Positions 16,286 through 25,371 are shown, numbered from the stretch's first letter. The stretch: 38,726 bases of DNA from Candidatus Woesearchaeota archaeon (GCA_018303285.1 JAGVYL010000021.1:1-38726); one strand, 5' to 3'. Notes: generated by a model from the letters alone, not told the origin. Program-made: numbers and translations.

Positions 16286-17161
16286 TTATCCAACCAACGG
16301 CAGATTTATCTCTACCGTATCTTTGCCCAGTTTAAATGTCAGTTTGGCTTCAGCCGTCTCTTCTGGCAATGGCTCGAATAATAAGAATCCTTCCCGGCTC
16401 TCTCCGATTTTTATTGGTTTGCTGTAGCTAAGCAGTCCAGTCGGTTTCTCTTTAAGAGAACGTAACTTATAATTTTTAGTTCCTGCAGTAATCATCCAGC
16501 TGCCAGGAGCAAAGGATTTATCCTTTTCTCCATTGTTAGTAATCTTCAAATCTAAGCGATAATGCTTTTCTTTTTTTCCGTCTTTTACTTTTGGTTCAAA
16601 ATAACCAAAACCAGCCAATTCAATCTGCCAGATATCTGCATCAACAATCTGCTGGGCAGCAAAACTTTCTTCGTAGTATTTTTCCTCGTTAATTTGCTCT
16701 AGTTCTTCGCTGCTTATAGTAGGCAGAGCAATTTCTTTGCTTCGGATTAGTTTTCCCGTCAGATTCGATATAAAAATCACTTTGAATTCTCCTTTCTTAG
16801 CCGCTGCAGTTTTCACTTCGGCCTTTGGAATGTAGACTATAACCGCATCAAACGTATCATTAGCTAGTTTAATGGTCTGTTCAGAAAAATCATCTTCGGT
16901 AATGGATTGTTCTTGGCCGTAGAGCCCTTCTTTGTTGAGAGTATCTGTTACATTGACAATCAGCTTCCCTTCTGGAGTAATCTCTTCCGTTCCAGCTTTA
17001 AAGCCCAAAATAAGCTGGTAATCATCTCCCGTGTCTTGGACAAAGAACTTGCTGATAGAAGCGTTAATCTTCTTTTCTTTAACCTCCTCTTCTCCACAGG
17101 CAGCAATGAAAATAACAAGTACCAATATTACAACTATCGGCCAAACCTCTTTTTTGATCAT
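16286..17161 (-). CDS. Lipoprotein-like secreted protein (291 aa)
   Basis: MIKKEVWPIVVILVLVIFIAACGEEE signal with lipobox-like Cys; C-terminal beta-rich region. Confidence 0.65.
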   Translation of the reverse strand: MIKKEVWPIVVILVLVIFIAACGEEEVKEKKINASISKFFVQDTGDDYQLILGFKAGTEEITPEGKLIVNVTDTLNKEGLYGQEQSITEDDFSEQTIKLANDTFDAVIVYIPKAEVKTAAAKKGEFKVIFISNLTGKLIRSKEIALPTISSEELEQINEEKYYEESFAAQQIVDADIWQIELAGFGYFEPKVKDGKKEKHYRLDLKITNNGEKDKSFAPGSWMITAGTKNYKLRSLKEKPTGLLSYSKPIKIGESREGFLLFEPLPEETAEAKLTFKLGKDTVEINLPLVG

Positions 17162-17197
17162 CTACAGAAGAAGTATTCGCGCGTTTAAATCTCTTTT

Positions 17198-17328
17198 GGT
17201 GTAGCGTATGTGCATAGCGCGAATATCGCCAGCGAGTAAGCAAAGTTCATCGTAAGACTTTACACGGTGCTTCATCACGAGTTGCATTGAGTGAAGCATG
17301 CGAGCGAGCTATGCACATACGGTGTAGC
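17198..17328. mobile_element. 115-bp MITE-like element copy 2 (element 17206-17320) with perfect 8-bp target-site duplication GGTGTAGC
   Basis: Same TIRs as copy 1; GGTGTAGC at 17198-17205 and 17321-17328 directly abuts both ends. Confidence 0.9.
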
Positions 17329-17399
17329 CGACCACCTAGTTTGAGGAAACTATTTAAATACTAAATAGTTTACTTCCTTATATCAAAGAGGTTGATGGC

Positions 17400-19739
17400 A
17401 TGACAAGAGTCTTATGGTTCAAGGATATTCACAAAGATAATCTGGCCCAGGCCGGAGGAAAAGGAGCCAATTTAGGTGAGATGTGGAACAATAACTTCCC
17501 CATTCCTCCTGGCTTTGTCATCACTGCCCAGACTTATAAAGAATTTATTGAAGAAACAGATATCAAAGATAAGATTATTTCTCTTCTTTCCGGTCTTGAT
17601 GTAGAAGATACAGACAAGCTGCAAAAAGCAGCGGAAAAAGTACAGGAGCTGATAACTTCTATAGAGATTCCTGAAGATATCCAAGAAGAGATTACTGATT
17701 CTTACGATGTTTTAGGACTAAAGAAAAAATCTGGAGTCACCCAGATCATGGAAGGAAAAGGTGAGTTTGTAGCCGTGAGAAGCTCAGCTACAGCAGAGGA
17801 TTTACCCAGTGCTTCTTTCGCCGGTCAGCAAGCCACTTTCTTAAACATCAGAGGTAGAGAGTTTTTCTTGCACGCAGTTCGAGATTGTTGGGCTTCACTT
17901 TACACTGCACGGGCAATCTACTATCGTATCAAAAATAATTTTCCTCACGAAAAAGTTTTCATTGCCGTAGTGGTCCAGAAGATGGTCAACAGCGAGAAGT
18001 CCGGAGTGATGTTTACAGTCAATCCTAGCACTAACAACCTGGATGAGATGGTGATTGAAGGAGCTTGGGGTTTAGGAGAGTATATAGTTTCCGGCACAGT
18101 CAATCCTGATCTATACCTAGTCGATAAAAAAAGTTTAGAGATAACAAAACGAGAGCTTAAACGGCAGGGAATCAAGCTTATCAGAGATCCGGAAACAGGA
18201 AAAAATATTCAGGTAGAAATTGACGGGGAAGAGGAAAAACTTCAGGTTTTAAGCGATAGAGAGGTTGTAGAGATTGCTAGGATAGGCAAAAAGATTGAAG
18301 AGCATTATGGTGCTCCTCAGGATATCGAATGGGCGGTAGAAAAAGGCCAGATTTATATTGTTCAGAGCAGAGGGATTACCACCCTCAAAGCAAGAGGAAA
18401 AATTGGAAGTAAAGAAAGAGACGATGGAATCGGTAGAAAAGATGCAGATACAGAAGAAGGAAAAATTTTAGTCAAAGGAGAAACTGCCTGTGCGGGAGCA
18501 GCTTCCGGACCGGTGGTCATCATTAAAGATGCTCGTGAACTGAACCGAGTAAAAAAAGGAGATATCTTGGTTACTTACATGACTAATCCCGATATGGTTC
18601 CAGCTATGCAGAAAGCTGCAGCTATTGTTACAGACGAAGGAGGGCTTACGTCTCATGCGGCAATAGTCAGCAGAGAAATGGGCACACCTTGCATTGTCGG
18701 CACAGAAGTAGCCACAAAAATTCTCAAAGAAGGCCAGACCGTTACAGTCAATGCCACTCGTGGTTTAGTTTACGAAGGAATAGTTGAAGTGAAAAAAATT
18801 ATGCCCAGGGAAGTGCCTTCTCGCAATTATGCTCCCTCAATTGTTACAGCTACAGATGTCAAATTGATTTTGGATTTCCCAGGAAGAGCGGAAGAAGCTT
18901 CTCTTCTTCATATTGACGGAGTAGGTTTAGTAAGACTGGAATTTATTATTGCTGAAGGTGGCATCCATCCGGCAGAATATATCCGCCAAGACCGTGATGA
19001 AGATTACACCGAACTTTTAGTCAAAGGCATCGGCCGCATTGCTCAAGCCATGAAAGGCAAGCCGGTTTGGGTGAGAAATTCTGATATGCGTTCCGATGAG
19101 TATCGCAATCTCGAAGGAGGCGATAAAGAGCCGCAGGAAACTGATCCGATGATTGGTTGGCATGCTATCCGAAGACTGCTCGACGAGCCGCGCATCCTTA
19201 AAGCAGAGTTTGCTGCTATTAAAAAATTGCATGAGCAGGGGATGAATAATGTCGGTATCATGATTCCATTTGTCATTCGAGCAGAAGAAGTGAAAAAAGC
19301 TAAAGAGATTCTGCGAGAAGTGGGTATGGAGCCTTGCAAGGATGTGGAATTTGGCATCATGGTGGAGACTCCAGCCGCCTGCTGGGAAATCGAACGCATC
19401 TGTCGGGAAGGAATCAGCTTTGTTTCTTTTGGCACCAATGATTTGACTCAGACCACCTTAGGAATTGATAGAAATAATGAGAGACTTCAGAAACACTTTG
19501 ACGAGATGCATCCGGCAGTCATAGGCGAATTGGCCATGGTAATTAGAACTTGTAAAAGATACCACGTTAAGACTTCCATCTGCGGCCAGGCCGGCAGCCG
19601 GCCAGAAATGGTGGAGTTCTTAGTCCATCAAGGTATCGACAGCATTTCTGTTAACATTGATGCAGTCGATAGTGTACGAGAAATAGTGGCCAAGACTGAG
19701 AGAAAGCTGCTGCTAGAAGCAGAAAGAAGGAAAAATTAA
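17400..19739 (+). CDS. ppsA: Phosphoenolpyruvate synthase
   Basis: GGKGANLGEM, EFVAVRSSATAEDLPSASFAGQQ, GGLTSHAAIVSREMGTPCIVG, SFGTNDLTQTTLGIDR. Confidence 0.96.
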   Translation: MTRVLWFKDIHKDNLAQAGGKGANLGEMWNNNFPIPPGFVITAQTYKEFIEETDIKDKIISLLSGLDVEDTDKLQKAAEKVQELITSIEIPEDIQEEITDSYDVLGLKKKSGVTQIMEGKGEFVAVRSSATAEDLPSASFAGQQATFLNIRGREFFLHAVRDCWASLYTARAIYYRIKNNFPHEKVFIAVVVQKMVNSEKSGVMFTVNPSTNNLDEMVIEGAWGLGEYIVSGTVNPDLYLVDKKSLEITKRELKRQGIKLIRDPETGKNIQVEIDGEEEKLQVLSDREVVEIARIGKKIEEHYGAPQDIEWAVEKGQIYIVQSRGITTLKARGKIGSKERDDGIGRKDADTEEGKILVKGETACAGAASGPVVIIKDARELNRVKKGDILVTYMTNPDMVPAMQKAAAIVTDEGGLTSHAAIVSREMGTPCIVGTEVATKILKEGQTVTVNATRGLVYEGIVEVKKIMPREVPSRNYAPSIVTATDVKLILDFPGRAEEASLLHIDGVGLVRLEFIIAEGGIHPAEYIRQDRDEDYTELLVKGIGRIAQAMKGKPVWVRNSDMRSDEYRNLEGGDKEPQETDPMIGWHAIRRLLDEPRILKAEFAAIKKLHEQGMNNVGIMIPFVIRAEEVKKAKEILREVGMEPCKDVEFGIMVETPAACWEIERICREGISFVSFGTNDLTQTTLGIDRNNERLQKHFDEMHPAVIGELAMVIRTCKRYHVKTSICGQAGSRPEMVEFLVHQGIDSISVNIDAVDSVREIVAKTERKLLLEAERRKN

Positions 19740-20044
19740 TTGGGATGATGGGGAATTCGTTTTAGTTGTTTACAATTTAAACAAGTATAAACCATCTTCC
19801 CTCTGCGGCTTCTTATTCGGCAGTTCATTCCTGGCACCAAATAATGATTACATTTTCGGCAGAATCGCCGTCTTAACTCTTGGGGGATCTGCACTTTTAT
19901 TTTCATAGCAATCTTTCTGGCCATTTCCACATAGCGATGAGAAAGATAGGGCTTGTCTTTGAATCGCTTCTCTGCCTCTAAAAAAAGATCTTTGATTCGT
20001 TCTAAAGCAATATCATGTTGTTTCTTTTTTTGGATGGGGACCAT
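19736..20044 (-). CDS. rnp4: RNase P protein subunit Rpp21/Rnp4
   Basis: FCRKCNHYLVPGMNCRIRSRRGKMVYTCLNCKQLKRIPH zinc-ribbon; 4-nt convergent overlap with ppsA. Confidence 0.85.
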   Translation of the reverse strand: MVPIQKKKQHDIALERIKDLFLEAEKRFKDKPYLSHRYVEMARKIAMKIKVQIPQELRRRFCRKCNHYLVPGMNCRIRSRRGKMVYTCLNCKQLKRIPHHPN

Positions 20045-20093
20045 TTCCTGGAAAAAACAAAGGGTTTTTATAATTCTTCTCTCTTTAGGCAGT

Positions 20094-20783
20094 ATGAAAA
20101 AGAAATATCATCTTTATGTCAATCTTTCCATTTTTGCGTTGATTGTACTGCTTCTTGCAGGCTCCTATTACTTTTCACCATTAAAAGACTTTTTTTCTTC
20201 TCCAGAAAAAATAAAAAGTTTCTTCCTTAGTTTCGGTAGATTTACTCCGGTGGCTTTGTTTCTCTCTATGATCTTGTCTGTTCCCCTGCCTCTCCCTAGT
20301 TCAGTTATCAATGCCTTAAGCGGTTTTATCATGGGTCCTTTATTGGGTATGATAATCGCCTATGCCGGATTAAATATTGGTCTGCTCGTGTCTTTCTGGT
20401 TGGCCCGCCGCTTCGGTCGAAGAATAGTGGAAAAACTAGCGGACAAGAAAGAACAGAAGCATTTTGGAATCATGTTTAAAAAATATGGATCTTCCCTTAT
20501 CTTAATCTCTTTTATGGTGCCTATTTTCCCGGCAGACATCATCGGTCTTTTAGCCGGCTTGACCAAGATTAAATTCCGCCATTTTGCCCTGTTGGTGGCC
20601 GTCGGCCTTATTCCCCGCACTATTCTTCTTTCTTTGTTCGGTAGTGAGTTAGCCAAAGGATTCTCTCTGGAACTGGCATTAATCTCCCTACTGGTGCTGG
20701 TCTTCGGCTTGGCAGCTGTCTTCCGCCATCGAATCAAGATTTTCTTTGTCAAAGAGATTCGGGAGTTAGAGAAAGAGATTTAA
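20094..20783 (+). CDS. TVP38/TMEM64 (DedA-like) membrane protein
   Basis: ATG at 20094 inside the 19953..20783 ORF; PLPSSVINALSGFIMGPLLGMIIAYAGLNIGLLVSFWLARRFGRR. Confidence 0.82.
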   Translation: MKKKYHLYVNLSIFALIVLLLAGSYYFSPLKDFFSSPEKIKSFFLSFGRFTPVALFLSMILSVPLPLPSSVINALSGFIMGPLLGMIIAYAGLNIGLLVSFWLARRFGRRIVEKLADKKEQKHFGIMFKKYGSSLILISFMVPIFPADIIGLLAGLTKIKFRHFALLVAVGLIPRTILLSLFGSELAKGFSLELALISLLVLVFGLAAVFRHRIKIFFVKEIRELEKEI

Positions 20784-20806
20784 ATAACCTTCATTTCCCT
20801 GTAAAA

Positions 20807-21400
20807 ATGAAACTCGTTGCCCAAGGAGCAGAAGCCAAAATCTTTGAAGAAGGCAGTCAGATAATCAAAGAGCGTTTCAGCAAGAAATACCGCCTTTCTG
20901 AGTTAGATGCTTCTTTGAGAAAGCTCCGCACCAGAAAAGAAGCTAAGATTATTCAAGTCCTCCAAAACAGCGGCTTTGCTTCTCCTAAATTGATTGATGT
21001 TTCCGAGAAAGAGATGCTTATCCATATGGAGAAGATCCCCGGCCCAAAGCTTAGGGATATCTTTAATTCTAATGCTGCTTCTTTTGGCGAAGAGATTGGC
21101 AATAAGATTGCCCAGCTGCATCAGAGAAATATCATCCACAGCGATTTGACCACCAGCAACATGATTTTTGACAAAGAGATAAAACTGATTGATTTCGGCC
21201 TTAGCTTTGTTTCGGATAAGATTGAAGATAAAGCCGTAGACTTGCACTTATTGGACCGTACTTTAGAAAGCAAGCACTTTCAAGTCTATCCTGCTTGTTT
21301 TGATTCAGTGATTCAAGGCTATTCTAAAGATAATCCCCAAGCCGAAGCTGTCCTCAAACGCTTGGAAATTGTCCGGGCCAGAGGAAGGAATAAGAAGTGA
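20807..21400 (+). CDS. bud32: Bud32 (KEOPS) kinase
   Basis: AQGAEAKIFEE, IIKERFSKKYR, LHQRNIIHSDLTTSNMIFDKEIKLIDFGLS. Confidence 0.92.
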   Translation: MKLVAQGAEAKIFEEGSQIIKERFSKKYRLSELDASLRKLRTRKEAKIIQVLQNSGFASPKLIDVSEKEMLIHMEKIPGPKLRDIFNSNAASFGEEIGNKIAQLHQRNIIHSDLTTSNMIFDKEIKLIDFGLSFVSDKIEDKAVDLHLLDRTLESKHFQVYPACFDSVIQGYSKDNPQAEAVLKRLEIVRARGRNKK

Positions 21401-21430
21401 TTTTAAAAGTGTATCCTACGGTAATCTCCC

Positions 21431-21733
21431 ATGAACATCGAAAAGATTCTTGAATCTACAAAAGAGACTGAATTTACTCTGTCCTTAATCGGCAATTTTA
21501 GAACGGTCAATCGGCCGGAGGACGGCTATATGCCTTCCGGTGATGCAAAGATTATATATTTCATCGGAGAGACTAAACTTGGGGAAGCAGGTTCTATTGC
21601 CGATAGTAGTAATGAATTAGACCAAGAGATGAAGGATTGTCTCAGCAGATATCAGACTCTTTTAGAGCACCGCGACTATGCCTGTCAAGTAAAAGGCCAG
21701 ACCATTTCGGCCAGGAAGAAGATTCCTATTTGA
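21431..21733 (+). CDS. Hypothetical protein (100 aa)
   Basis: Intact ORF directly downstream of bud32. Confidence 0.55.
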   Translation: MNIEKILESTKETEFTLSLIGNFRTVNRPEDGYMPSGDAKIIYFIGETKLGEAGSIADSSNELDQEMKDCLSRYQTLLEHRDYACQVKGQTISARKKIPI

Positions 21734-21795
21734 GCAAATTGTATAATACTACTTTAAAGTTAAAATTACACAAACATTTATAAATCAGTCGTTAT

Positions 21796-22350
21796 TTGTA
21801 TTTTTATATGGTCAATGAACAAAACGTTGAAGATTATCTTGCTGTTCCAATACCCGAAGAGTTTCATAAGAAAAATTATTTAATCTTAGACTCGCACACT
21901 CACGGCAGTTATTCCTATCCAGACCTGCTGGTGGCCAAGACCCTCAGTCACTACGGAAAAGACTGGCATCAAAGCCACGAAGATTTGCATCAAGAAGGAA
22001 TGTTTATGCCAACTCTACGTCAGTTCGTCGATTTTCTCAACCTCTTAAAGTCAGGAAAAGCTTTTGACGGCAAAGGAAATAAAGTTTCTTCTAACGAGCT
22101 GGAAACTATCCTCAAAGAGATCACTGAGCCGAGAGATACTTTGCGGGTAGAATGGCTGGATGCGAATTTCGTTAATGTAGACCAAGTTTTGCATATCAAT
22201 TATGCTCAGCAGATAGTTAATAGAGAACTGCAGCCCCAAAGAAGTGAACTTTTGTGGGGTTGTCTGTTGGTGGAAAACCGACTTAGCCACATAAGCTTGA
22301 ATGATTACCTTGAGCGGCAGTTTGAACTATTGTTCTCCTTGCAGTTATAG
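21796..22350 (+). CDS. Hypothetical protein (184 aa; ATG at 21808 possible start)
   Basis: Intact ORF with a TATA-like region upstream; no recognised family. Confidence 0.55.
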   Translation: MYFYMVNEQNVEDYLAVPIPEEFHKKNYLILDSHTHGSYSYPDLLVAKTLSHYGKDWHQSHEDLHQEGMFMPTLRQFVDFLNLLKSGKAFDGKGNKVSSNELETILKEITEPRDTLRVEWLDANFVNVDQVLHINYAQQIVNRELQPQRSELLWGCLLVENRLSHISLNDYLERQFELLFSLQL

Positions 22351-22533
22351 AGTAGCGACATTCGAAGCAAATAACTGTAGGGTCGGGAACATCCTTGGTT
22401 GCAATAGCGGTTCGTCAACCCGGAATTCCTCCTTCGGGGTACGTCGAGTGCACACGAAAGATTGATTGATTATTTTTTTTAGTTTCATTAAAAAATAGAA
22501 TAAACACTTAGTAATAAGTATCATCAAGAAATA

Positions 22534-23217
22534 TTAGACGATTCCTACTCCAACAACTTCTCCCTGTTTTCTTTCGATTAGAATATTCGCTGCCTTTGCC
22601 GGCACTTCAGCCGCTTCTCCGGCTTCGTACGGCCCGTATTCGTTCAGGTCTTCGGCCACAAAACGTGGTACTGGTTGAAGAAATTTCACGGTTAATCTAG
22701 TAATAGCTTCTTCGGACGAAAGTTCTTTCTTTAGCATACTGCTTTCTTTGACAGGCTCAGTTTTCACAACAATCGTTGATTCTGATATGGCTCCAGGCAC
22801 TACCAACGGCAGTTCTCCCCGCCACAGCGCATAAAGTATTCCTTTGCGGTAGCTGTCTAACACTGCCACTGCTTCTGCAAAGAATTTTTTCTCTTCGGCC
22901 AGCAGAGAAGAAGTATCAATGATATCTGACTGGGTGCGGCTTTTGTTGATAGCCATATCCAGCATTTTTTTCTCCCGGCGTTCATAAATTTCTTTGATCA
23001 TCTTGCGGATGCTTTTCAGCTCCATGTCTAACTTTTCTTTTTCCCCTTCTACAAACAAGTCAAAGTTCCCCTGTTTGGAATCCAGCAAGGTCTGCTTCTC
23101 TTTCAGATAAGAATGAACGTCAACAAAGAACGTTTCATTAAGGAGCTGCAGCTCTTCTCGCATCTTTTCATTGCGCAGAATGTCATAAAGAGTCTCCAAA
23201 GTAATCTTAATTTCCAT
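22534..23217 (-). CDS. GINS-complex-like replication protein (Gins51 type)
   Basis: Helical N-terminal domain and C-terminal B-domain-like VPRFVAEDLNEYGPYEAGEAAEVPAKAANILIERK. Confidence 0.65.
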   Translation of the reverse strand: MEIKITLETLYDILRNEKMREELQLLNETFFVDVHSYLKEKQTLLDSKQGNFDLFVEGEKEKLDMELKSIRKMIKEIYERREKKMLDMAINKSRTQSDIIDTSSLLAEEKKFFAEAVAVLDSYRKGILYALWRGELPLVVPGAISESTIVVKTEPVKESSMLKKELSSEEAITRLTVKFLQPVPRFVAEDLNEYGPYEAGEAAEVPAKAANILIERKQGEVVGVGIV

Positions 23218-23355
23218 AACACACCCCTAACTATCCCAACCTTCTGCCGCTTTTAAAACTTTGCCAGAATAATTAATGTATATTTTAACCTCTATTTTCC
23301 AGAATATGGTTAATCGGCAGCAATCTTTAAAAATAGCTCTCTTTCTGAAGCAAAG

Positions 23356-24570
23356 ATGGCAAAACTAGTCTTTGAAAGCTGGTCTTTTAATGAACACGGC
23401 GATGAGATAGAAGCAGTTCTCTTAAACAAATTTTCCTTAAAAATTCCCCTTGAAGAGTTTTCTTTCCTTTCAGAGCTGAAGGTGCAAGAAGGAGCCTTGC
23501 TCTTTAAGAAGATGAGCGAAGAACAGGCCGAACACAAAGTAAATTTCCTTCTTGCTTCCCATCTTTCTGAATTAAAAAACAAACGCACTGGAAATAAAGC
23601 AGTTTACTTTTACCCTGGTTGCGGGATTCCTTTGATCGGCAATGTAGCCTGGGGCATTGTATATCGTGATTCTTCATTAATCGAACTCAAGCCCCAAACG
23701 TCTTGCAATCTCAACTGCATCTATTGTTCTGTGGGGGAAGGAATTCATTCTCAAAAAACAGATTTTGTCATAGACAAAGATTATCTTTTAGAGGAATTTG
23801 ATAAACTGTTGGATTTTATCGGAGAACCAGTAGAAGCTCATATCGGAGTGCAGGGAGAGCCCTTTCTCTATGCGGATCTGCTGCCCTTAATCAATGAATT
23901 GAACAGCCGAAAAAAAGTGCAGGTTGTTTCTTTGGATACAAACGGCACGATTCTTACTAAACGAATGATTGATGAATTATCTCTTAATCAAAAGCTGCGG
24001 TTAAACATGTCTCTTAATGCCATGAATCAGGAAATAGCTGAAAAATTAGCTGGCACAGGATATAATCTTCAACATGTGTTAGAGAACATTCGCTATGCAG
24101 CTACAAAAATTAAACTTCTAATAGCTCCTCTTTACGTGCCCGGTTATAATGAAGAAGAGATGCCTAGAATTATTGAATTCGTCAAGAGCTTGAAACTAAC
24201 AAATAGACCGTTTATCGGCATCCAGAACTTTTTGCAGTACAGCTCGGGCCGTCATCCGGCCAAACAAGCAGCCTGGGAGCAATTCCGTCAGAAGACAAAA
24301 GAATGGGCGGTAGAGAGCGGGATTAATATCGACTTAAAGCCGGAAGATTTTGGCATCAGGAAAACAAAGCCTTTGCCAAAGCCGTTTAAAGAAGGAGAAA
24401 TCATTAAAGCTAGAGTAGTCTGTGAAGATAGGTTTTCTTGCGCTCGAGTGGCCGTAGCCAAAGGAAGGAATATCTCTATCAACCCCTGCCACAGCAAGAC
24501 CGGAGCAGAAGTGAAAGTGGAGATAACTAGGGATAAGCATAATATTTTCACGGGGAAAGTAGTTAAGTAA
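23356..24570 (+). CDS. Radical SAM protein with C-terminal TRAM-like domain
   Basis: ELKPQTSCNLNCIYCSVG (CxxxCxxC); C-terminal GEIIKARVV...KVEITRDKHNIFTGKVVK. Confidence 0.85.
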   Translation: MAKLVFESWSFNEHGDEIEAVLLNKFSLKIPLEEFSFLSELKVQEGALLFKKMSEEQAEHKVNFLLASHLSELKNKRTGNKAVYFYPGCGIPLIGNVAWGIVYRDSSLIELKPQTSCNLNCIYCSVGEGIHSQKTDFVIDKDYLLEEFDKLLDFIGEPVEAHIGVQGEPFLYADLLPLINELNSRKKVQVVSLDTNGTILTKRMIDELSLNQKLRLNMSLNAMNQEIAEKLAGTGYNLQHVLENIRYAATKIKLLIAPLYVPGYNEEEMPRIIEFVKSLKLTNRPFIGIQNFLQYSSGRHPAKQAAWEQFRQKTKEWAVESGINIDLKPEDFGIRKTKPLPKPFKEGEIIKARVVCEDRFSCARVAVAKGRNISINPCHSKTGAEVKVEITRDKHNIFTGKVVK

Positions 24571-24617
24571 ATCCGCAAGATCAATCAATTGAACCTGCGG
24601 CTTCTTCAAAAAAATGA

Positions 24618-24753
24618 TGGGCCCAAGGGGACTTTCAAACCGCAATTGCTTAATTGCTGGTATTTGAACCCCTGACCCCTTGCTGACTATTAAGCAAAGG
24701 CTCTTCTCGCTTACTAAGAGGCAAGTGCTCTAACCAAGCTGAGCTATGAGCCC
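24618..24753 (-). tRNA. tRNA-Lys(CUU) with two predicted introns: 24685-24714 (30 nt, position 37/38) and 24632-24662 (31 nt, T-loop position 59/60)
   Basis: Predicted mature 75-mer GGGCTCA-TA-GCTC-AGCTTGGTTA-GAGC-A-CTTGC-CTCTTAA-GCAAG-GGGTC-AGGGG-TTCAAAT-CCCCT-TGGGCCC-A folds as a cloverleaf only if both introns are removed; both have BHB geometry. Confidence 0.85.
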
Positions 24754-24861
24754 ATTTAAGACAAAAATCCTTGCTTTAAATATAAAGATTATGCCTAAAA
24801 AAAGAAATAGGCCAACGAACAAGCATTTTGGAGCATATCATTTCAGTCTATATACATAAGG

Positions 24862-24870
24862 TATATAAAT
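24862..24870 (+). promoter_or_regulatory. TATA-box-like TATATAAAT upstream of the structured RNA
   Basis: About 30 bp upstream of the start of the closing stem at 24892. Confidence 0.5.
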
Positions 24871-24889
24871 CTAAAGATTTTACTTCCTT

Positions 24890-25117
24890 TTGGACTATTC
24901 GGTTGTCTAGGAAATAGACTCGATAGGCAGATACCTCTGTCTGGTAATCGACCACACATTAGAAGACTGGACTACACCTCTTCTATTGAGCCTTTGCCAG
25001 TTATGTGCATCTGTCTGCAAAGAGATACAGGCCAAAATAAACCGAGGTGAGGATCGTAGGTATGGTTGTTTGATCTCTTAACCGAGTCCAGAGGAGGAAG
25101 GCAAAAGAGCCTTCCTT
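24890..25117 (+). ncRNA. Candidate structured noncoding RNA or long structured leader, ending in a strong hairpin
   Basis: Closing stem GGACT-ATT-CGGTT (24892-24904) with AACCG-AGTCC (25080-25089); internal stems TCGAT...ATCGA, TAGAAGA...TCTTCTA, CTTTGC...GCAAAG; terminal hairpin AGGAAGGC-AAAAGA-GCCTTCCT (25095-25116); no long ORF. Confidence 0.55.
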
Positions 25118-25141
25118 CAAATAATTAAAAAGAGGTAGAAA

Positions 25142-25360
25142 ATGGTTTGTCCAAAATTAGTTCATGGAGATTGCAAGATTACTCAAGAAGTCTGCAAACA
25201 GCCGTATAAAATAAAGATGATTGATTTCAAGGCCTGTGCGATATACAAACGAGCAGTCAAGAAAACGTTTGCGGCTAAAAATAAAACAGTAAACAAGAAA
25301 GTGGTAAAGAAAAAGGCCGTGCATCGAAAGGCGGTTAAGAAAAAAGGCAGGAAAAGATAG
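25142..25360 (+). CDS. Small protein with four-Cys N terminus and Lys/Arg-rich tail (72 aa)
   Basis: MVCPKLVHGDCKITQEVCKQ...FKACAIY...KKVVKKKAVHRKAVKKKGRKR; GAGGT-like RBS upstream. Confidence 0.65.
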   Translation: MVCPKLVHGDCKITQEVCKQPYKIKMIDFKACAIYKRAVKKTFAAKNKTVNKKVVKKKAVHRKAVKKKGRKR

Positions 25361-25371
25361 TTCTTTTTTTT

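Noticed and set aside
24334-24645. 103-aa and 98-aa minus-strand ORFs over the radical SAM 3' end
   Set aside because: Antisense to a well-supported CDS, and one runs into the tRNA; no independent support.
24890-25117. RNase P RNA or SRP RNA assignment for the structured RNA
   Set aside because: Expected conserved motifs (GAGGAAAGUCC-like CR I; SRP helix 8 GGAAG/AGCAG-type motifs in the right context) were not found by eye; left unassigned.
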